A DNA stretch of 64,000 nt from Pseudomonas fulva NBRC 16637 = DSM 17717 (GTDB taxonomy: Bacteria; Pseudomonadota; Gammaproteobacteria; Pseudomonadales; Pseudomonadaceae): assembly GCF_000730565.1 (NCBI RefSeq), contig NZ_BBIQ01000005.1, positions 62,001 through 126,000 on the forward strand, written 5' to 3'. The first letter of the stretch is position 1; every line of letters begins with the position of its first letter. The notes below the pieces were generated by a model. It did not search any database. It saw only the letters and a program-made list of their open reading frames with translations, and was not told where the DNA came from. Shown here piece by piece: positions 54,174 through 62,891 of this stretch. Position numbers and translations under genes: made by a program.

Positions 54174-55292
54174 ATGCCTTTCAACAGCATCGATGAAATT
54201 CTCCAGGATTATCGGCAAGGCAAGATGGTCTTGTTGGTGGACGACGAAGATCGTGAGAACGAAGGCGACCTGCTGATCGCCGCCGAATACTGCGACGCAC
54301 AGGCCATCAACTTCATGGCCAAGCAAGCCCGTGGCCTGATCTGCCTGACGCTGACGGATGAGCACTGCCAGCGCCTGGGCCTGGAACAGATGGTTCCGGC
54401 CAATGGCAGCATGTTCAGCACCGCCTTCACCGTCTCGATCGAGGCCGCGACCGGCGTCACCACGGGCATCTCCGCCGCCGATCGCGCACGCACCGTGGCA
54501 GCTGCCATGGCCGCCGATGCGCGCCCGGAAGACCTGGTGCAGCCTGGGCATATTTTCCCGTTGCGCGCCCGCGAAGGCGGTGTTCTCACCCGCGCAGGGC
54601 ACACCGAGGCCGGCTGTGACCTGGCTCGCCTGGCAGGCTTGAGCCCGGCGTCGGTCATCGTCGAGGTGCTCAACGACGACGGCACCATGGCCCGTCGGCC
54701 CGAGCTTGAAGCCTTCGCGGCCCGCCACGGCATCAAGATCGGCACCATTGCCGACCTCATCCACTACCGGCTGAGTACCGAGCAGACCGTCAAGCGCATC
54801 GGGGAGCGTGAGCTGCCCACGGTGCATGGCACCTTCCGCCTGGTCACCTATGAGGACCGTGTCGACGGCGGCGTGCACATGGCCATGGTCATGGGCCAAC
54901 TGCGCCGTGAGACGCCTACGCTGGTGAGGGTGCACGTGATCGATCCGCTGCGCGACCTGGTCGGCGCCGAGTGGGCGGGCCCGGCCAACTGGACGTTGTG
55001 GGCGGCACTGCAGAAAGTGGCTGAGGAAGGCGCAGGCGTGGTCGTGATCCTGGCCAACCATGAGTCCTCCCAGGCGCTGCTCGAACGTGTGCCGCAATTG
55101 ACCCAACCCCGGCGCCCCTACCGGCGCGGGCAGTCGAAGGTGTATTCGGAGGTCGGCACTGGTGCGCAAATACTTCAAGACTTGGGCGTGGGCAAGCTTC
55201 GTCATTTGGGTCCGCCCTTGAAGTATGCAGGCTTGGCGGGCTACGAGCTGGAAGTGGTGCAGAGCGTACCGTTCGAGCCAATGGCTGGCTGA
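54174..55292 (+). CDS. ribB: 3,4-dihydroxy-2-butanone-4-phosphate synthase with degenerate GTP-cyclohydrolase II-like tail
   Basis: The 372-residue protein has a complete RibB domain (1-200): VDDEDRENEGDLLIAAEYC, NGSMFSTAFTVSIEAATGVT, TRAGHTEAGCDLARLAG. It makes the four-carbon riboflavin precursor from ribulose 5-phosphate. The C-terminal part (205-360) follows the RibA fold (VRVHVIDPLRDLVGAEWAGP) but the zinc-binding Cys residues of GTP cyclohydrolase II are missing, so that half is likely inactive or regulatory. The leader is only about 30 nt, with no room for an FMN riboswitch. The ABC importer follows. Confidence 0.88.
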   Translation: MPFNSIDEILQDYRQGKMVLLVDDEDRENEGDLLIAAEYCDAQAINFMAKQARGLICLTLTDEHCQRLGLEQMVPANGSMFSTAFTVSIEAATGVTTGISAADRARTVAAAMAADARPEDLVQPGHIFPLRAREGGVLTRAGHTEAGCDLARLAGLSPASVIVEVLNDDGTMARRPELEAFAARHGIKIGTIADLIHYRLSTEQTVKRIGERELPTVHGTFRLVTYEDRVDGGVHMAMVMGQLRRETPTLVRVHVIDPLRDLVGAEWAGPANWTLWAALQKVAEEGAGVVVILANHESSQALLERVPQLTQPRRPYRRGQSKVYSEVGTGAQILQDLGVGKLRHLGPPLKYAGLAGYELEVVQSVPFEPMAG

Positions 55293-55345
55293 TCGCGCAG
55301 CCTGCATGGCCATCGACCAAATGATGGCCGGTAGCCTGCTGCTAC

Positions 55346-55373
55346 TTGCGAAAAGTTTGGAATACCATAATAT
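55346..55373 (+). promoter_or_regulatory. Promoter and second ATGGTATACCAT-type operator before the ABC importer
   Basis: TTGCGA (55346-55351), 16 bases, TAATAT (55368-55373) fits a promoter. TTGGAATACCAT (55357-55368) between the boxes matches the ribB-like operator at 10 of 12 positions. Confidence 0.5.
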
Positions 55374-55478
55374 GACATTCCGTAGACCTTGAATTTGTCT
55401 ACCGCTGCTCCCCGAATACTGTTGGCGGGCGCACCACAAGCCCTGCCTCGAATAACAAAAAGCAACGAGGGCGTAATC

Positions 55479-56504
55479 ATGCTGTTGAGCAAACGTGTAA
55501 CCGCAGTGCTGTCGGCCAGCCTCCTGACATTGGCCTGCCAGGCCACTCAGGCGGCTGAGAGCCTGAATTTCGTAAGCTGGGGCGGAACGACCCAGGATGC
55601 TCAGAAACAAGCGTGGGCAACCCCGTTCAGCAAGGCTACCGGCATCAAGGTGGTGCAAGACGGCCCGACCGACTACGGCAAGCTCAAGGCCATGGTCGAA
55701 AGCGGCAACGTGCAGTGGGACGTGGTCGACGTCGAGGCTGACTTTGCCCTGCGTGCTGCCAGCGAAGGCCTGCTCGAACCTCTGGACTTTTCCCAGATCC
55801 AGCGCGACAAGATTGACCCGCGCTTCGTTTCCGATCATGGCGTGGGTTCGTTCTTCTTCTCCTTCGTGCTCGGCTACAACGAAGGCAAGCTCGGTGCCAG
55901 CAAGCCAACCGACTGGACCGCGCTGTTCGACACCAAGACCTATCCCGGCAAGCGCGCCCTCTACAAATGGCCAAGCCCAGGTGTGCTGGAACTGGCGCTG
56001 CTGGCCGATGGCGTAGCACCGGACAAGCTCTACCCGCTGGACCTGGATCGCGCCTTCAAGAAGCTCGACACCATCAAGCAGGACATCGTCTGGTGGGGCG
56101 GCGGTGCGCAGTCGCAACAGCTGCTGGCCTCCGGTGAAGCCTCCCTCGGCCAGTTCTGGAATGGCCGCGTCTACGCCCTGCAACAAGACGGCGCGCCTGT
56201 AGGGGTGAGCTGGAAACAGAACCTGGTCATGGCCGATTTCCTGGTCGTACCCAAAGGCGCGAAGAACAAGGATGCGGCCATGAAGTTCCTGGCCAATGCC
56301 AGCAGCGCCGAAGGCCAGGCCGAGTTTGCAAACAAGACGGCCTACGCCCCGGTCAATACCGACAGCCTCGCCAAGCTGGACAAGGACCTGGCCCCGAACC
56401 TGCCGACTGCCTATGCGCGGGATCAGGTTACCCTGGACTTTGCCTACTGGGCCAAGAACGGCCAGGCCATTGCCGCCCGCTGGAATGAGTGGCTGGTCAA
56501 ATGA
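55479..56504 (+). CDS. ABC importer substrate-binding protein (PotD/family 1)
   Basis: The 341-residue periplasmic protein has a signal peptide (MLLSKRVTAVLSASLLTLAC; cleavage near TQAAES) and the PotD-like start LNFVSWGGTTQDAQKQAWAT, with WDVVDVEADFALRAASEGLL and VGSFFFSFVLGYNE. It belongs to the polyamine/opine binding group, but the ligand cannot be read. GAGGGCGTAATC precedes the ATG at 55479. It overlaps the first permease gene (ATGA). The upstream operator links it to the ribB-like gene. Confidence 0.9.
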   Translation: MLLSKRVTAVLSASLLTLACQATQAAESLNFVSWGGTTQDAQKQAWATPFSKATGIKVVQDGPTDYGKLKAMVESGNVQWDVVDVEADFALRAASEGLLEPLDFSQIQRDKIDPRFVSDHGVGSFFFSFVLGYNEGKLGASKPTDWTALFDTKTYPGKRALYKWPSPGVLELALLADGVAPDKLYPLDLDRAFKKLDTIKQDIVWWGGGAQSQQLLASGEASLGQFWNGRVYALQQDGAPVGVSWKQNLVMADFLVVPKGAKNKDAAMKFLANASSAEGQAEFANKTAYAPVNTDSLAKLDKDLAPNLPTAYARDQVTLDFAYWAKNGQAIAARWNEWLVK

Positions 56505-57418
56505 AAGTCGCGATCAATGCCCTGCATAACGCCCAAGGTGCCCCTTCGGGCACCGGTGCTCCAGGGGCCGGGCCACGGCGCGCCTCCCTGAGCCAGCGCT
56601 GGAAGGGCAGCCGCAACCTGCTGCCAGCCCTGCTGTTCCTGGGCCTGTTTTTCTTCGCACCGTTGGTTGGCCTGTTACTGCGCGGCGTGCTCGAGCCCAC
56701 GCCTGGCCTTGGCAACTATGAACAGCTGTTCGCCAACTCGGCCTATGCCCGGGTGTTGTTCAACACCTTTTCGGTGGCCGGGCTGGTAACGCTGATCAGC
56801 GTACTGCTGGGCTTTCCGCTGGCCTGGGCGATCACGCTGGTGCCCAAGGGCTGGGGCCGGTGGCTGCTGAACATCGTACTGCTGTCGATGTGGACCAGCT
56901 TGCTCGCACGCACTTACTCCTGGCTGGTGCTGCTTCAAAGCTCGGGGGTCATCAACAAAATGCTGATGGCCATGGGCATCATCGATAGCCCACTTGAGAT
57001 GGTGCACAACCTCACAGGCGTGGTGATCGGCATGAGCTACATCATGATCCCGTTCATCGTGCTGCCGCTGCAGGCAACCATGCATGCCATCGACCCGATG
57101 GTGCTGCAGGCAGGCTCGGTGTGCGGTGCCAGCCCGTGGACCAATTTCTGGAAAGTGTTTCTGCCGCTGTGCCGGTCGGGGCTGTTCTCCGGGGCGTTGA
57201 TGGTGTTCGTCATGTCGCTGGGGTACTACGTCACCCCGGCGCTACTGGGCGGGGCGCAGAACATGATGCTGCCTGAATTCATCATCCAGCAGGTGCAGTC
57301 GTTCCTCAATTGGGGCCTGGCCAGCGCGGCAGCCGCCTTGCTGGTGGTCATCACCCTGGTGCTGTTCTACCTGTACCTGAAGCTGCAGCCGGAATCCCCG
57401 GTTGGCACTGCGAGGTAA
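56501..57418 (+). CDS. ABC importer permease (PotB-like)
   Basis: The 305-residue inner-membrane permease has about six helices after a 35-residue polar N-terminus. The binding-protein-dependent EAA-type loop is seen as LQAGSVCGASPWTNFWKVFL. It overlaps the binding-protein gene by four bases and precedes the second permease by five bases. Confidence 0.9.
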   Translation: MKVAINALHNAQGAPSGTGAPGAGPRRASLSQRWKGSRNLLPALLFLGLFFFAPLVGLLLRGVLEPTPGLGNYEQLFANSAYARVLFNTFSVAGLVTLISVLLGFPLAWAITLVPKGWGRWLLNIVLLSMWTSLLARTYSWLVLLQSSGVINKMLMAMGIIDSPLEMVHNLTGVVIGMSYIMIPFIVLPLQATMHAIDPMVLQAGSVCGASPWTNFWKVFLPLCRSGLFSGALMVFVMSLGYYVTPALLGGAQNMMLPEFIIQQVQSFLNWGLASAAAALLVVITLVLFYLYLKLQPESPVGTAR

Positions 57419-57423
57419 ACCAC

Positions 57424-58233
57424 ATGCTCTTGTCTCCCAACGCCATGGGCCGGCCGCTTCGCACCGGCCTGTACTTGACCACCGGCGTGATTGCTGCCTT
57501 CCTGCTGCTGCCGGTGGTCTTCATCGTGCTACTGTCGTTCGGCTCATCCCAATGGCTGGTGTTTCCGCCGCCGGGCTGGACGTTCAAATGGTACGGGCAG
57601 TTTTTCTCCAACCCTGAGTGGATGGACGCGGCCCTGGCCAGCCTAAAGGTCGCCGTGCTCACCACCGTTGCGGCAGTGCTGCTGGGCCTGCCCACGGCCT
57701 TTGCCTTGGTACGGGGGCGCTTCCCGGGGCGCGAACTGCTGTACGGTTTGTTCACCATGCCCATGATCGTGCCCCTGGTGATCATCGCCGTGGCGGTATA
57801 CGCCTTGTTCCTCAAGCTGGGCTACACCGGGACTTTGTTCGCCTTCGTGGTGAGCCACGTGATCGTCGCCCTGCCCTTCACCATCATCTCCATCATCAAT
57901 TCCCTGAAGCTGTTTGACCAGTCAATCGAAGACGCCGCCGTCATCTGCGGCGCCTCGCGCCTGCAGGCCATCTTCAAGGTGACTTTCCCGGCCATCCGGC
58001 CTGGGATGATCGCCGGCGGGTTGTTCGCGTTTCTGGTGTCCTGGGACGAAGTGGTGCTGAGCGTGATGATGGCCAGCCCCGACCTGCAGACACTGCCGGT
58101 AAAGATGTGGACCACCCTGCGCCAGGACCTCAGCCCGGTAATCGCCGTGGCATCGACCTTGCTGATCGGTCTGTCGCTGCTTGTGATGTTCCTTGCCGCC
58201 GCCCTGCGCCGGCGTGCCGAAACCAACGCCTGA
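57424..58233 (+). CDS. ABC importer permease (PotC-like)
   Basis: The 269-residue inner-membrane permease has six helices and the coupling loop EDAAVICGASRLQAIFKVTF. GCGAGGTAAACCAC precedes the ATG. It pairs with the PotB-like permease to form the channel. Confidence 0.9.
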   Translation: MLLSPNAMGRPLRTGLYLTTGVIAAFLLLPVVFIVLLSFGSSQWLVFPPPGWTFKWYGQFFSNPEWMDAALASLKVAVLTTVAAVLLGLPTAFALVRGRFPGRELLYGLFTMPMIVPLVIIAVAVYALFLKLGYTGTLFAFVVSHVIVALPFTIISIINSLKLFDQSIEDAAVICGASRLQAIFKVTFPAIRPGMIAGGLFAFLVSWDEVVLSVMMASPDLQTLPVKMWTTLRQDLSPVIAVASTLLIGLSLLVMFLAAALRRRAETNA

Positions 58234-58251
58234 GCGCGCGGAGATTAACCC

Positions 58252-59400
58252 ATGAGTGCAGTGATCCAAGACAACGCGCGTGGCAAGGCCCTGGTCAGCC
58301 TGCGCGGCCTGAACAAGCATTACGGCGACTTCACCGCCGTGGACAACCTGGACCTGGACATTCAGGAAGGCGAATTTCTGACCTTCCTGGGTTCCAGCGG
58401 CTCCGGCAAGTCCACCACCCTTTCGATGCTGGCTGGCTTCGAGACGCCCAGCAGCGGCCAGATACTCGTGGAGGGCCAATCGCTGGTCAACGTGCCGCCG
58501 CACAAGCGCGACATCGGCATGGTGTTCCAGCGCTATTCTCTGTTTCCGCACCTGAACGTGCGCGACAACATCGGCTTCCCCCTGGCCATTCGCAAGCTGG
58601 GTGCGGCTGAAACACGCAAGCGTGTCGATGCCATGCTCAAGCTGGTGCAACTGGAGCCCTTCGCGCACCGCAAGCCCTCGCAGATGTCTGGCGGGCAACA
58701 GCAACGCGTGGCCATCGCCAGGGCGCTGGTCTACGAGCCGCGCATCCTGCTGATGGACGAGCCGCTGGGTGCCCTGGACAAGAAGCTGCGTGAAGACCTG
58801 CAGGACGAATTACGCCAACTGCACCGGCGTCTTGGCATTACCATCGTCTACGTCACCCATGACCAGGAAGAGGCCATGCGCCTGTCCCAGCGCATCGCGA
58901 TCTTCAGCCATGGCAAAATCGTGGGCCTTGGCAGTGGCTACGACTTGTATCAGAACCCGCCCAACGCGTTTGTCGCCTCGTTCCTGGGCAACTCCAACTT
59001 CCTGCGGATCAAGGCCAATGGCAACGGCGCCGGTAGCTTCGAAGGCCAGAGCGTGGCCATCCGCCTGACCCCAGGCCTGAGCCAGGACCAGGATGCCCTA
59101 ATCATGGTGCGACCCGAGAAGGCCCTGACCCTGACTGCTCAGCAAGCTGCCGAGCAACCTCTGCCTGCGGGCTGGAATGAAGTCAGCGCCACGGTCGGCG
59201 AGGTGTTGTTCCTGGGTGAAAGCCAAACCTGTCATGTGGTCACAGCAGGCGGTACATCGTTGACGGTCAAGGCGCTTTCGGCGGCAGGCATGCCGATGCA
59301 GCCAGGCGACACCGTCAAGGTACGCTGGGCCGTGGCCGATGCGTGTATCTATACCCAATGGGCAGAAAGTGACCTGAGCAAATCGGCCGGCGCTCACTGA
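58252..59400 (+). CDS. ABC importer ATPase (PotA-like)
   Basis: The 382-residue ATPase has Walker A GSSGSGKSTTLSML, the Q-loop GMVFQRYSLFPHL, signature QMSGGQQQRVAIARAL, Walker B RILLMDEPLGALD and VTHDQEEAMRLS, then a TOBE domain (about 285-370) that ends the protein. It drives the importer encoded upstream. A 10-bp hairpin follows the stop. Confidence 0.92.
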   Translation: MSAVIQDNARGKALVSLRGLNKHYGDFTAVDNLDLDIQEGEFLTFLGSSGSGKSTTLSMLAGFETPSSGQILVEGQSLVNVPPHKRDIGMVFQRYSLFPHLNVRDNIGFPLAIRKLGAAETRKRVDAMLKLVQLEPFAHRKPSQMSGGQQQRVAIARALVYEPRILLMDEPLGALDKKLREDLQDELRQLHRRLGITIVYVTHDQEEAMRLSQRIAIFSHGKIVGLGSGYDLYQNPPNAFVASFLGNSNFLRIKANGNGAGSFEGQSVAIRLTPGLSQDQDALIMVRPEKALTLTAQQAAEQPLPAGWNEVSATVGEVLFLGESQTCHVVTAGGTSLTVKALSAAGMPMQPGDTVKVRWAVADACIYTQWAESDLSKSAGAH

Positions 59401-59425
59401 GCCGAGGAGCTGACGCCACGTATCA

Positions 59426-59453
59426 GGCCGTGCGCTAATGCCTGCGCACGGCC
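59426..59453 (+). terminator. Hairpin after the ABC importer operon
   Basis: GGCCGTGCGC/GCGCACGGCC is a 10-bp perfect stem with an 8-nt loop, followed by GCCTTGTC. The U-run is short, so termination is probable but not certain. Confidence 0.5.
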
Positions 59454-59522
59454 GCCTTGTCATCACACTATCACGTCACTGTCTTACGCTCAGGCCATTC
59501 CCACCGTAAAGGTCCAATCGGC

Positions 59523-60830
59523 ATGGCCCGCCTGTTCGCCCTCCTGTTGACCATGCTACCGGTGATGGCCTGGGCCGAGTCCGTGCCTCTGCGCATCCAG
59601 GGCTCCAACACGCTTGGCAGCGCCCTGTTACCGGCATTGGTACTGGCGCAACTGCGTGCTGAGCTCGCCACCCAGGTGCAGGTTCACCGCGGTCAGTCTG
59701 ACAATGAGTCAGTGATCACGGCGACCCGCGCCGACGGCGTAGCCGTTCGGGTCGACATCGCGGCACATGGTACGAACACGGGCTTTTCTGCCTTGGCTCG
59801 TAACGAGGCCGACCTGGTCGCCGCCTCACGTCCGATCAATGACAGCGAAGCGCGGCAATTGCAGGCATTTGGTGACCTGCAGGCCCCTGCCGCCGAACAT
59901 GTGATCGGATTGGACGGTGTCGCCATCCTCGTCAATCCTGCCAACCCGTTGCATGAGTTGTCCCTGGATCAAATTGCGCAGGTTTTCAGCGGGCAGATAC
60001 AGCGCTGGGAGCAACTGGGAGTGGCCGGTGGCGACATCCATCTGTACGCCAGGGACGAACGCTCCGGGACGTTCGAAACGTTCAAAGCACGGGTACTGGC
60101 GCCTGGGCAGGTCAACCTGGCGCGGACAGCCACGCGTTTCGAAGCCGGCGATCGTCTGGCCGCCCAGGTAGCGGGTGATCGCCAGGCAATCGGATTCTCC
60201 GGCCTTTCGACCACACACGGGACGAAGGTGCTGGCAGTGGCCGAAGGCACCGCTGCGGCGCAGCTGCCCGAACGCGCCTTGGTGGCCAGCGAGAACTACC
60301 CCCTGTCACGTCGCCTGTTCCTGTATCTGCCCACTCCCTCAAGCCCTCAAGCCACCGCATTGATCGACTTCATCCAGAGCCCTGCTGGGCAGGCCATCGT
60401 GGCCGAACAAGGCTTTGTGTCACAACAGGTCGTGGCCCAGCGGGTGGTGCCTGTTCCGGACATGCCCGCCCGGTATCGCGACCTCGTAGAGCACGCCCAG
60501 CGGCTGAGCGTGAATTTGCGCTTTCAACCGGGCAGTGCCGCCCTGGACAGCAAGGCCATCCAGGATGTGCAGCGGATCATCGATTACCTGAACCAGGCCA
60601 GCAAGCAGCAGCGCAAGGCTGTGCTGGTCGGCTTCGGCGACCCCAAGGACACACCGGGACGCGCGGCCCTGCTCTCGCGCCTGCGCGGCGAGGCGGTACG
60701 CCAGGCGCTGGCGCGCGGGGGTATCGAGGTGCTGGAGGTGGCGGGGTTAGGTGACCAGATGCCGGTGGCCGGTAACGAGCTGGAGCAAGGCCGATTGCGC
60801 AACCGTCGCGTCGAGGTCTGGGTCTATTGA
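59523..60830 (+). CDS. PstS-like binding domain fused to OmpA C-terminal domain
   Basis: The 435-residue secreted protein has a signal peptide (MARLFALLLTMLPVMAWAES), a PBP_like_2/PstS domain (about 20-310: LRIQGSNTLGSALLPALVLA, LDGVAILVNPANPLHELSLD, DERSGTFETFKARVL) and an OmpA/MotB peptidoglycan-binding domain (325-435: LSVNLRFQPGSAALDSKAIQ; NRRVEVWVY). It may bind phosphate or another anion at the cell wall. The ATG at 59523 is chosen to begin the signal peptide. Confidence 0.88.
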   Translation: MARLFALLLTMLPVMAWAESVPLRIQGSNTLGSALLPALVLAQLRAELATQVQVHRGQSDNESVITATRADGVAVRVDIAAHGTNTGFSALARNEADLVAASRPINDSEARQLQAFGDLQAPAAEHVIGLDGVAILVNPANPLHELSLDQIAQVFSGQIQRWEQLGVAGGDIHLYARDERSGTFETFKARVLAPGQVNLARTATRFEAGDRLAAQVAGDRQAIGFSGLSTTHGTKVLAVAEGTAAAQLPERALVASENYPLSRRLFLYLPTPSSPQATALIDFIQSPAGQAIVAEQGFVSQQVVAQRVVPVPDMPARYRDLVEHAQRLSVNLRFQPGSAALDSKAIQDVQRIIDYLNQASKQQRKAVLVGFGDPKDTPGRAALLSRLRGEAVRQALARGGIEVLEVAGLGDQMPVAGNELEQGRLRNRRVEVWVY

Positions 60831-61028
60831 GGCTTGCAGTACTGCACCAAGACCTGAGCCGTCAGCGCATCGAAAGCCCTTCGCAAAAAAATGTAACAGC
60901 TGCCCATTCGGCGTGCCCCACAAATGGATCTACGCTCAAGCTTAAGTGATACCGGGCCCCTCTGACGGTTGCCAGCCGCCATGTCGGATCACTGTTGCCA
61001 CGCAACGTCGACCGACCAGGAGGGGCTC

Positions 61029-62063
61029 ATGACAGCTCTGCACACCTTTCTCACCACACCTTTTCTTGGCACCAGCGCTTGGCTATGGCTGATCTTCGTC
61101 GCCATCGTCGTCGGCTTGCTGGTGCTCGACCTGGGCGTGCTGCATCGCCATGACCGTGAAATCGAAATGCGCGAAAGCCTGCTGCTGTATTCGGGCTATT
61201 TTGGCGTTGGCGTGCTGTTCGGCGTTGGGGTTTGGTACTACCTGGGCGCGCAGCCGGCGCTGGAGTTCTACACGGGGTTTCTTGTCGAGCAGTCGTTGTC
61301 GATGGACAATGTCTTCGTCATGGCGATGATCTTCAGCTACTTCGCCGTTCCCAGGCGGTACCAACACCGCGTGTTGTTCTGGGGCATTCTCGGTGTGGTG
61401 GTGTTGCGCGCCATCATGATCGGCGTAGGTGCGGCCCTGGTGCAGAACTTTGCCTGGGTACTTTATATCTTCGGCGCTTTCCTGCTTTTTACCGGCGTGA
61501 AGATGGCGCTGTCCAAGGAAGACAGCCAACCGGACCTGGCCAACAATCCGATTCTGAAGTTTGTGCGGCGGCACATGCGCGTGACCGATCAGATCCACGG
61601 CTCGAAGTTTTTCGTGCACATCACGCCCAGCGGGGGCAGCCATGCTGTGCGCCACGCTACGCCGCTGTTCCTTGCGCTGGTTTTGATTGAACTGGCCGAC
61701 CTCGTCTTTGCGGTAGACAGTGTTCCGGCAATATTCGCCATTACTCAGGACCCTTTCATCGTCTACACATCCAATATCTTTGCCATCTTGGGCCTGCGTT
61801 CGCTTTACTTTGCCTTGTCGGCACTGATGCACCGTTTCGTGTACCTGAAATATGCGTTGGCGCTCGTGCTGATCTTCATCGGTTGCAAGATCTTCTACCA
61901 CGGCTTGATTGGCAAGGTGCCCGCCCTCTTGTCGTTGGGTGTCACGTTCGGACTGCTGCTGGGCGGTGTGCTGGTGTCGCTGATAAAAACCCGTGGTCAG
62001 GGCAAGGCTGCGATTACTGAGTCGGATCAAGCGACTGGAACCACTGGGCATAAGGAGTATTGA
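61029..62063 (+). CDS. TerC-family membrane protein
   Basis: The 344-residue, 9-helix inner-membrane protein has FVEQSLSMDNVFVMAMIFSY-like and VFAVDSVPAIFAI motifs with the conserved Asp residues of TerC/Alx. Family members help with metal, mostly Mn, homeostasis and tellurite resistance. AGGAGGGGCTC before the ATG fixes the start. The 198-base leader shows no yybP-ykoY motif that I can recognise. It overlaps the convergent small gene by 50 bases. Confidence 0.9.
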   Translation: MTALHTFLTTPFLGTSAWLWLIFVAIVVGLLVLDLGVLHRHDREIEMRESLLLYSGYFGVGVLFGVGVWYYLGAQPALEFYTGFLVEQSLSMDNVFVMAMIFSYFAVPRRYQHRVLFWGILGVVVLRAIMIGVGAALVQNFAWVLYIFGAFLLFTGVKMALSKEDSQPDLANNPILKFVRRHMRVTDQIHGSKFFVHITPSGGSHAVRHATPLFLALVLIELADLVFAVDSVPAIFAITQDPFIVYTSNIFAILGLRSLYFALSALMHRFVYLKYALALVLIFIGCKIFYHGLIGKVPALLSLGVTFGLLLGGVLVSLIKTRGQGKAAITESDQATGTTGHKEY

Positions 62064-62346
62064 CCGCCAGGCGCCGGTTGAAGTCCGGGCTCCCGTCGGC
62101 CCACCAGACAGGGCCCCGCTCACCCAGCGCCACCTTTGCCGTCTGAACCTGGGCACGGGCGCGGGTTAACTGGTCGGGATCGTTGTCGGCTTTTGCGTCC
62201 TTTACAGCTCTGCGGGCGTCCATCAGGGCATGCACCCAGTGCTGACGCTCAGCCTCGGACAGGGAGGGGTCGGTACAGCGCCACAACCGCCCCCGGACAA
62301 CGAAATAGCGGCCGTCCGGGGTCGTGGGGTAACGCTGGGCAGGCAT
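62014..62346 (-). CDS. Small protein translationally coupled to the MvaT-family gene
   Basis: The 110-residue product has GRYFVVRGRLWRCTDPSLSE, a helical middle with many Ala/Arg/Asp (ALMDARRAVKDAKADNDPDQ) and a tail NTPYAQWFQSLDPTQ. Its ATG overlaps the stop of the MvaT-family gene as TAATG, so it is probably translated with it. No family is recognised. Confidence 0.7.
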   Translation of the reverse strand: MPAQRYPTTPDGRYFVVRGRLWRCTDPSLSEAERQHWVHALMDARRAVKDAKADNDPDQLTRARAQVQTAKVALGERGPVWWADGSPDFNRRLAVNTPYAQWFQSLDPTQ

Positions 62347-62714
62347 TACTTGGCCAGCCAGTTTTCCACTTCATCTGCGCCGTGTTCTGCCTTCCATGCC
62401 TTGAGCTTGGTGTGATTGCCACCTTTGGTCTCGATGACTTCACCGGTGTGAGGGTTCTTGTACTGCTTGACTTGCCGAGCACGACGCGGCGCTTTCTGGG
62501 ACGCAGCAGGCGCAGCGGGACGTTGACCGTTTTTCGGATCGAGCAGGTTGACGATGTCGCGCAAACTGTATTCGTACTTGGCCAGCAGATTTCGCAGTTT
62601 GGTTTCAAACTCGATTTCTTTCTGCAGCTCAGGGCTACCTTTCATGGCTTCCAGCTCTGCAAGTTGGGCAGCCAATTTCTGTTCCAGTTGTCGAAACTCT
62701 GCAAGACGAGACAT
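62346..62714 (-). CDS. H-NS-like xenogeneic silencer, MvaT family
   Basis: The 122-residue nucleoid protein has an N-terminal coiled coil for oligomerisation (LAEFRQLEQKLAAQLAELEA), a linker with basic residues, and the C-terminal DNA-binding part KQYKNPHTGEVIETKGGNHT then LKAWKAEHGADEVENWLA, where the GGN loop enters the minor groove. It represses AT-rich and foreign DNA. Pseudomonads carry several paralogues; which one this is cannot be told from sequence alone. Confidence 0.92.
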   Translation of the reverse strand: MSRLAEFRQLEQKLAAQLAELEAMKGSPELQKEIEFETKLRNLLAKYEYSLRDIVNLLDPKNGQRPAAPAASQKAPRRARQVKQYKNPHTGEVIETKGGNHTKLKAWKAEHGADEVENWLAK

Positions 62715-62891
62715 GGGGACGTTTCCTTTTCAGTACGACGGGCAATAAAACTTCAGTAACTTGTTAGTGCAGTCGAACATACGCTTGGTTCAACCCGCTT
62801 GACTAACTAGACCGCATTACCGTCTGTCCGTCAAAGAAAATGTTAGTGCCCTGCAAGCGGTCTGTTGCGCACACCCAGCGGAGACTGAATC

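Noticed and set aside
54156..56186. 676-codon open frame on the minus strand
   Set aside because: It lies opposite the ribB-like and ABC binding-protein genes, whose domains and signal peptide are clear. The minus product has no recognisable domain; high-GC shadow frame.
60831..61028. Mn-sensing yybP-ykoY riboswitch before the TerC gene
   Set aside because: The 198-base leader lacks the conserved paired loops of that motif as far as can be judged by eye; a covariance-model search would decide.
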